A stretch of DNA of 64,000 nt from Laetiporus sulphureus 93-53 (Eukaryota > Basidiomycota > Agaricomycetes > Polyporales > Laetiporaceae): NCBI RefSeq assembly GCF_001632365.1, contig NW_024468561.1, positions 141,195-205,194 on the forward strand, read 5' to 3'. A program made the position numbers and the translations under genes. Positions 58,769 to 64,000 of this stretch are shown here, in pieces; the first letter of the stretch is position 1, and the number at the start of each line of letters is the position of its first letter. The notes under the pieces are model-generated. The model was not told the origin of the DNA. It saw only the letters and a list, made by a program, of their open reading frames with translations, and did no database searches.

Positions 58769-60147
58769 TTACTGGCTTCGCGTCCGCGATGCCGTGTCCT
58801 CCTCAAGGACGTCGTTCTCCCTGATCATCTTCAGGAACACGCTCTCAAGCGTCGCTCTCTCCACTGTATCCTCGAAGTCCTTCTGTGGCGAGAGTATGCC
58901 GAATAGCTTTGCCAGCGACATCCCATGTCCTATGGGGACCTCGAAACGCGTTGCTACGTCGTCCGCCATACGCGCGCCAGGGACCTGGGCCATGAGCTCT
59001 TCGGCAAGGACCACCTCCTCCCGACTGCAGCAGGAGAAATGGACTTCATACGTTGCATAACGCTCCGCCAAAGAGTCGGCTGTTCTCACGGCTATGACTT
59101 ATCAGCTGCAATGCAGCAAAGTGGGAGCACCACTACTCACCAAGCGTCTTCTTAGCCAAGATTCTGACCTTGTTGGCGAGAGCAGACGCTTCCTCAATAG
59201 AATCTGTCAGGAACAACCGTGAGAGCTGACTACCCACGGATATAACAACCGTTACGTACGTGTTGTGATCACAATAGCCTTCCCTCTTGCCACAGTCCTC
59301 AACGTGCCCCACATATCGCGCTTCATTTTCGCATCGATACCGGTGGAGAGCTCATCGACGAGAACCACCGATGGGTAACCTGCAGGACAATCAGCGCAAA
59401 TCACACACACATGAAGAAGTCAGGTACGATCAGAGCAATTGCCAATGCCAGCTTGCATTGGTTGCCACCGGATAGGCTTGTAGCCAAACGGTCTGCATAC
59501 ATATCTAGCGAAGTAGCAAGCATCAACACGTGGAAGTTGTGTTGCAGCTCTTCGCCTCGATGTAACCCCTCGAGACGTTCGTAGATTTTCGGATGTTCCC
59601 TGACTGTCAACGCAGTACCTATCGCGGTAATTTGCGGACTGTGGATAGACTCCGAGTAAAGGCATGCCACTCGTGGTTGAGTAACGACAGAAACATCGTT
59701 GATCAGTACGTCTCCTTCATTCGGGAATCGGGATCACGTCACCACCTGCAGAGCAATTCCAGGTCATAACGCTATGCAATGTCAGCCCACAGCGTTCGGG
59801 CCAGGAAGCGCAGAGATCGTGTTCTGGGGCACGCCAAAGCTCACATCATCCACGAGTTTATACCCCGGGTTGCCGTACGCCTTGACGACGTTCAACACAT
59901 GCAACGCATCGTTAGACTTTGCCGCCGCCGCTGCTTCATCGTCCACATCCTGAGGGCGAATACAGGGAGAGCTCAACTCTTCTACACCCGAGGTGAGCTT
60001 CATTGTGGTAGAAACCTGCTTATGCGATGTGAAACAATGCAGGCATATGTTGACTTTCCCAGCCAGCCCGCTGCACGGCCAGGAGTTCGGGAGTCGCCCG
60101 CTCTCTAGAAGATGGCTCCACGGGGCCAAACCGATGGCCCCTATCAA
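58769..60147 (-). pseudogene. Broken copy of the ABC transporter's second NBD
   Basis: Similar over its length to 52070-53330, the NBD2-to-C-terminus part of the neighbouring ABC gene. Pieces: DDEAAAAAKSNDALHVLNVV, VDDVSFGVPQNTISALPGPN, TAIGTALTVREHPKIYERLE, LATSLSGGNQCKLALAIALI, VVLVDELSTGIDAKMKRDMW and the C-terminal VERATLESVFLKMIRENDVL ending TASRTRSQ. The Walker A GPNGAGKTTMFN of the parent is here GPNAVG with the rest deleted, so ATP binding is lost. There is no transmembrane half. It cannot be a working transporter; a regulatory or neutral remnant is possible. Confidence 0.88.
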
Positions 60148-60209
60148 CAGATGGCCATGAAGCTGAATCTTTGTAGCAGCATCTACTCAAGTCTTAAGGT
60201 CTATGACCC

Positions 60210-61540
60210 ATGAGGAGATTGCAAAGAGGAACAATTTCCAGGGAAGAACCTTCACATCAAGTTTATTCAGTGTTTATGCAACCTATGCCTGAATCATTGG
60301 GTGCTGCAGCTGAAGCATTACTAAGTAATTCTGTGATTTCTGTTACAATGTCTTCTTCATTTATTCAAGTCCCAATGCCCTTGCCAGGAGTGGGAGAGGC
60401 ACCCGAGTTCAAAGAAAAATGTCTATCAGAGTTCATTGCTACATTGAAGGCAGTGGTGAAGGCTGCTGAGATTGATAAAGCAGACCTTCCCAGTCACATT
60501 ATGCACTACTGCTCAGGTGATGTTTTCAGAACAATGAAGTATGAGATGGCATTCAGCTCTATGGCTAGAGATTGGGACAAGGTGAGAGCACACCTTGAGT
60601 ATTTCATTCATATTCAGATGGGAAGCAAAGGATATCAGCAGAAGGGCTTAAATGCTTTTTAAAGCAGGCCAGTGGTGATGAGATGATCAGGTCTTAGTGT
60701 ACTCTTGAAAATACATCTAGCGGATTTGACTGTAAAGTGGATGACCAAGTAGATAAAAAGCTTATCATAGAAGAGGAGCATGATGCATTGTTTTACAAGG
60801 GTCTGCCAGAGACATTGTGAGAGTGGATTAAAGACAATCTTAAGAAGGAGTTGGGATGCCAGTTGATCCTATCTGTGCCTCTGCTGATCAACAAGGTGAT
60901 TGTGAGGCAAGAAAGTGGTGCAACGTTCATGATATTGACTATCAATCTGAGGATACAGAGTCAGAGCAGGACAGAAAGAAAAAGAGGCATTCTAAGAGAA
61001 AGAGCACAGTGCAGATGTCATCATCGAGCTCAGACATGGATAGCTCAGGGGATGAAGAGTGTAAGAAAATGAGATCTCATCAAAAGAGACCAAGTTCTTC
61101 ATCTTCAGGTTCAGAGTCTGACATTTCAGATGATAATGATTGGCAGAAACATCATGAAAAGAGAAAGAAGAAAAAGAGGGAGAAGAGCAAAAGAAAGGCA
61201 AAACAAAGCTCTGATGTCAAGGCAGAGAAATCCTCTGTCTCAGAGCTCAAGGAGGAGATGAAACAGCTTAGAATCACTGTCACACAGTCCACTTCTATGA
61301 AGACTGCTTCAATTGTTCAGGCCTCAGTTTCAGAGCATGGACAGTTACATGATTCATGTGAATACGGACAAGCAAAAGTCATGTTATATGTGTAGAAAGA
61401 TCAAGGGGGTCAACTTGGACCATTCACTAGCTATGCAAAAATGCTCAGAGACTGTGGTATTGATCTGAGAAGGCCTTCTGAAATATTCTGCTGAGGGGAG
61501 AATTGTGCAGTGGGATGGCACTGGCCTTCCTAGATTCCCT
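60210..61540 (+). pseudogene. Retroelement gag remnant with CCHC knuckle
   Basis: The capsid part is readable at 60400-60660: GEAPEFKEKCLSEFIATLKA, KADLPSHIMHYCSGDVFRTM and WDKVRAHLEYFI, the pattern seen in Agaricomycete gypsy gag. A stop at 60660 and others follow. Further on, DHDALFYKGLPETL precedes a TGA at 60818, then a Lys/Ser-rich tract, and the zinc knuckle CYMCRKIKG...DHSLAMQKC (61382-61440), which lies in a different frame from the preceding stretch. Next comes EGLLKYSAEGRIVQWDGTGL and PRFPGKGKIYSIENAC. At least three stops and one frameshift break it. Confidence 0.8.
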
Positions 61541-62449
61541 GGAAAGGGGAAAATTTATTCAATTGAAAATGCATGTGCATGGAAAGAATCATGAGCATGA
61601 TCTGCCACCACATCAGTCTGGCATTTGTCAAACAGTCAGGTTGATGTGAGAGGGTCATGATGCGATCCAAGGCAATGTGTTTGTGGTCTCATCAGAGGAT
61701 TTGTACTCATTTCTGGTTACGACTCAATTTAAGGCAAAAGCCACAGTCAAATTGGATCATGAGAATAAGATCTAAAAGGCAGTTCATTTTGATTTTGAGC
61801 ATAAAGATGGGGATGTTGTGGTGAGTAAAGGAGGACAGCCCAAGTCAACCAGAGTCTAGCAGCCTGCGAGTTCTACAAGGTTCACCAGAATTCAGAGCAG
61901 ATCAGACTTAAAGCAAAAGAGGCTGTCATTCTCACCTCATCCTAGCAATACAGAGGCTGGATGGAGACAGGTGGAGAAATCTAGAGCAGAAAAGAAGAAG
62001 ATGGGTGAGATTAACAAGTGGTTCAGACCTAAAGGGTCTGGACATCATTTTACATTGCAGATTCAAGACAGCATATTGATAGGTGAGGACCAGGCATGAA
62101 TACAGAGGTGTCTTTACCTCTGCAAGCTCTGTTGAGAGTTTTTCCAGGTTACAGAAGCACATGATGGGGCTTACATGCTTGGATTGAGAAGCAGCTATTT
62201 GTGCAGCAGAAGATAAGGTCCTAGAGGAGATTATGACACTGGATACTCAGACATTGATGGTCAAACTAGAAGATGAGCATGAGAAACTGAATTGAGCAGG
62301 AGCTGAAGATGAGAAAGGCCACTCACTGGGGCTGGCATATCTGATGTGTGAAACTACAGATAAGTGATGAATATTCTTCATCACTATGTGAGCATGATCA
62401 CTATAGAACTCAAGCATCTCTTCATGATGGCCTGTGAAACAACAGTTCA

Positions 62450-62840
62450 AGGAAAGTTCAAGATCAAGGTTCCTGGTTAACTCAGGCTCTGAGCTTAACT
62501 TGAGCTGCACACAGGTATATGATTAAGCAGGAGTTGAGCTCAATTCTGACAGCTTTTGCTGGTCACTTAAAGGAATCAGTGACAAATTAGTCCATCTCCT
62601 CAGCTGCTGCAGAAATGTGTCTATCAAGATTGGAGGAGAACATTTTGACCATCACTTCTTTGTTGAATTATAGAAATATGGCAGCCATGATGGAATTCTG
62701 GAACAGCCCTGGCTTCAGTGGTTCTGGATTCACATCAAATATTGATATGGTGGATCTGTCGAGCTCAGCACATACCCCTTTGACAATCCTGCACAAGAGC
62801 CTGTCAAAGCCCAAGTTGTCAGATTCTCACACCATCATAA
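62450..62840 (+). pseudogene. Retroelement protease-region remnant
   Basis: FLVNSGSELNLSCTQVYD (62463-62516) has the shape of the retroviral aspartic protease flap-site DSGSE but with Asn for the catalytic Asp. About 150 bases on, ILEQPWLQWFWIHIKY, a stop, GGSVELSTYPFDN match the segment after the protease in Agaricomycete gypsy elements. Stops and the missing Asp show it is inactive. After 62840 I recognise no reverse transcriptase. Confidence 0.65.
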
Positions 62841-64000
62841 CATAGACAGGCTGGTCATAGCATCTACCTTAAATGTCAATGCTGGATTCGAGCTCTGAGA
62901 CCTCCATGACTTATTCTAAGTTGACTCCTCTAGCTTAGAAAGGGGCTGACTATGTTTTGTTGGTCAGACAGACTTTTTTTTCTCTTCAAGGACTTCTATC
63001 AGTGACTTCAGATAATGACATCATTTTTCTCTCACAGTTACATCCTCTAAAATTATACGACTCCTTGCTTCATACTCTTTCTTATAATTACCTGCTTCAA
63101 CATCTCATCTCAACTCTCATTGGATACTTAGGGCATTTATAAATGCATTATAGACTTAGTACATGGGCAAGTGGTACAAACTGGTACATTGCAAGCTTTG
63201 GCCTGTTTGAGCCTACATGCCAAATCTGCAGATTCAGATGTTCATTTCAAGCGAAATCTCAGGTGTTTCTTCTCTATCTACTCATCTACCATCCCTTTCT
63301 GATTTTGTTTCAACTATGTGTCTCACTTAAGAGCATCTTGATGCAATTCTGGCTACAGTTCCTGATGGATTTCTATTTTTCAGTGAAAGTGGCTCTCTTG
63401 GTTCATGTTATCAATATCAATCAGCAGGCAATTGCCTGATTGACTCAGAGTGAGGCACATTTTCTCACAAACACTTCTCAGACTATGAGAGTGAAACACA
63501 TTGATGAGCATGAGCAGAGGCTGAGCATGGAAGCTGAATGAAAATGGCCTTTCCTTCCCACTCATGGTCATCTCCACTGACATCACAAAATGCATTCAAT
63601 ACTGTCACGAAGACCCTAATATGAGGCAAAGTCTGAAGTCTTACTTGTTTATATGAATACTGTAAGTCGAAGTGTGAGGTGTCACAGACTATAAGAGGCA
63701 TACTGGACTTGTAGGAAAAGTCGCAGTAGCAGTCAGGTGTATCGAGTATTGATGAAGGTAGATAAGTCTGAAAATGTAGACCCAGACAGCCTCAGTATAT
63801 ATACAAGCAGGGTCAGACCCCTGATACACTATCTACCAGATTCATGGACACACCTACAGTGGGTCCATGTGAATGGTGACTCAGCATACAGTCTAAAGAT
63901 AGGTGAAGCTCAGTGTTACCTGTGAGCTATCTTGAGATAAGCCAATAGCATTAATCTATGAAGTCGTATGACACTATCATGAGACCTTGCCATGTGGCTA

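Larger units (their letters stand above)
60190..64000 (+). mobile_element. Degenerate gypsy-type retroelement (gag-protease part)
   Basis: From about 60190 the composition changes: almost no CG dinucleotides, many TG and CA, and many in-frame stops. Coding traces in order are a gag capsid, a CCHC knuckle, and an aspartic-protease-like segment followed by a conserved gag-pol joining segment. I found no reverse transcriptase, integrase or RNase H, so the pol part is deleted or past recognition. The right border is outside the window. A possible LTR start TGTCACGA at 63602 is unproven because no second LTR copy is visible. Confidence 0.75.

Noticed and set aside
63602..64000. Possible LTR beginning TGTCACGA
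   Set aside because: No second copy in the window and no clear purine tract in front of it; kept only as a remark.
1..64000. CRISPR array, bacterial defence genes or operons
   Set aside because: Intron-rich eukaryotic genes throughout; no regularly spaced short repeats.

Overview
The window is a piece of a filamentous basidiomycete (Agaricomycete) nuclear genome. Evidence: genes packed on both strands and broken by many short GT-AG introns of roughly 45-120 bases; lineage-restricted membrane families (DUF6533- and DUF6534-type) and a basidiomycete-type HNH-domain protein; clear orthologues of eukaryotic housekeeping genes; and a retroelement with a gag/protease of the Agaricomycete gypsy type. 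No bacterial operons, Shine-Dalgarno sites or CRISPR arrays are present. Genus cannot be decided from sequence alone. Gene boundaries are my own exon joins, read from splice signals and protein continuity; start and stop codons are firmer than every internal intron.

Layout. 1-2150: decayed copy of a DUF6533 membrane-protein gene followed by a decayed 3' fragment of the phosphoglycerate mutase gene. 2667-4034 (-): EI24/RRT8-like membrane protein. 4255-8731 (-): ISWI chromatin-remodelling ATPase. 9794-10974 (-): dienelactone hydrolase. 11428-13288 (-): epsin (ENTH, UIM, NPF). 13754-15295 (-): unrecognised coiled-coil protein. 15955-16838 (-): ATG101, divergent from 17054-19112 (+): CCT3 chaperonin subunit. 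19298-28584: direct tandem duplication of a 4.6-kb unit, each copy carrying one DUF6534 seven-helix-type gene. 28636-31347 (+): cohesin loader SCC4/MAU2. 31948-33256 (-): tetraspanin. 33606-35367 and 36792-38488 (+): two DUF6533 paralogues. 39212-41199 (-): full cofactor-independent phosphoglycerate mutase. 41825-43154 (-): HNH-domain protein, divergent from 43410-48163 (+): dynactin p150Glued. 48473-50647 (+): FAD-dependent aromatic-type monooxygenase. 50816-51509 (-): very acidic protein. 52023-57686 (-): full-length ABC-A type transporter. 58769-60147 (-): broken copy of its second nucleotide-binding domain. From about 60190 to the end: CpG-poor, stop-riddled gypsy-type gag/protease remnant.

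The main theme is local duplication. The block tetraspanin - DUF6533 - phosphoglycerate mutase has been copied: one full block (31948-36022), joined directly to a second (36022-41199), each missing a different end, plus a third truncated piece 30 kb away at the window start. The DUF6534 unit was copied in tandem together with the SCC4 upstream region, and an ABC domain was copied beside its parent. The housekeeping genes (remodelling, chaperonin, autophagy, endocytosis, cohesin loading, glycolysis, dynein motor) look intact and are not functionally linked to one another. The regulatory signals that stand out are three ACGCGT boxes before SCC4, two TTACGTAA palindromes between ATG101 and CCT3, and a doubled perfect hairpin 5' of the third DUF6533/mutase intergenic space. 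I did not find a convincing new multi-gene system.
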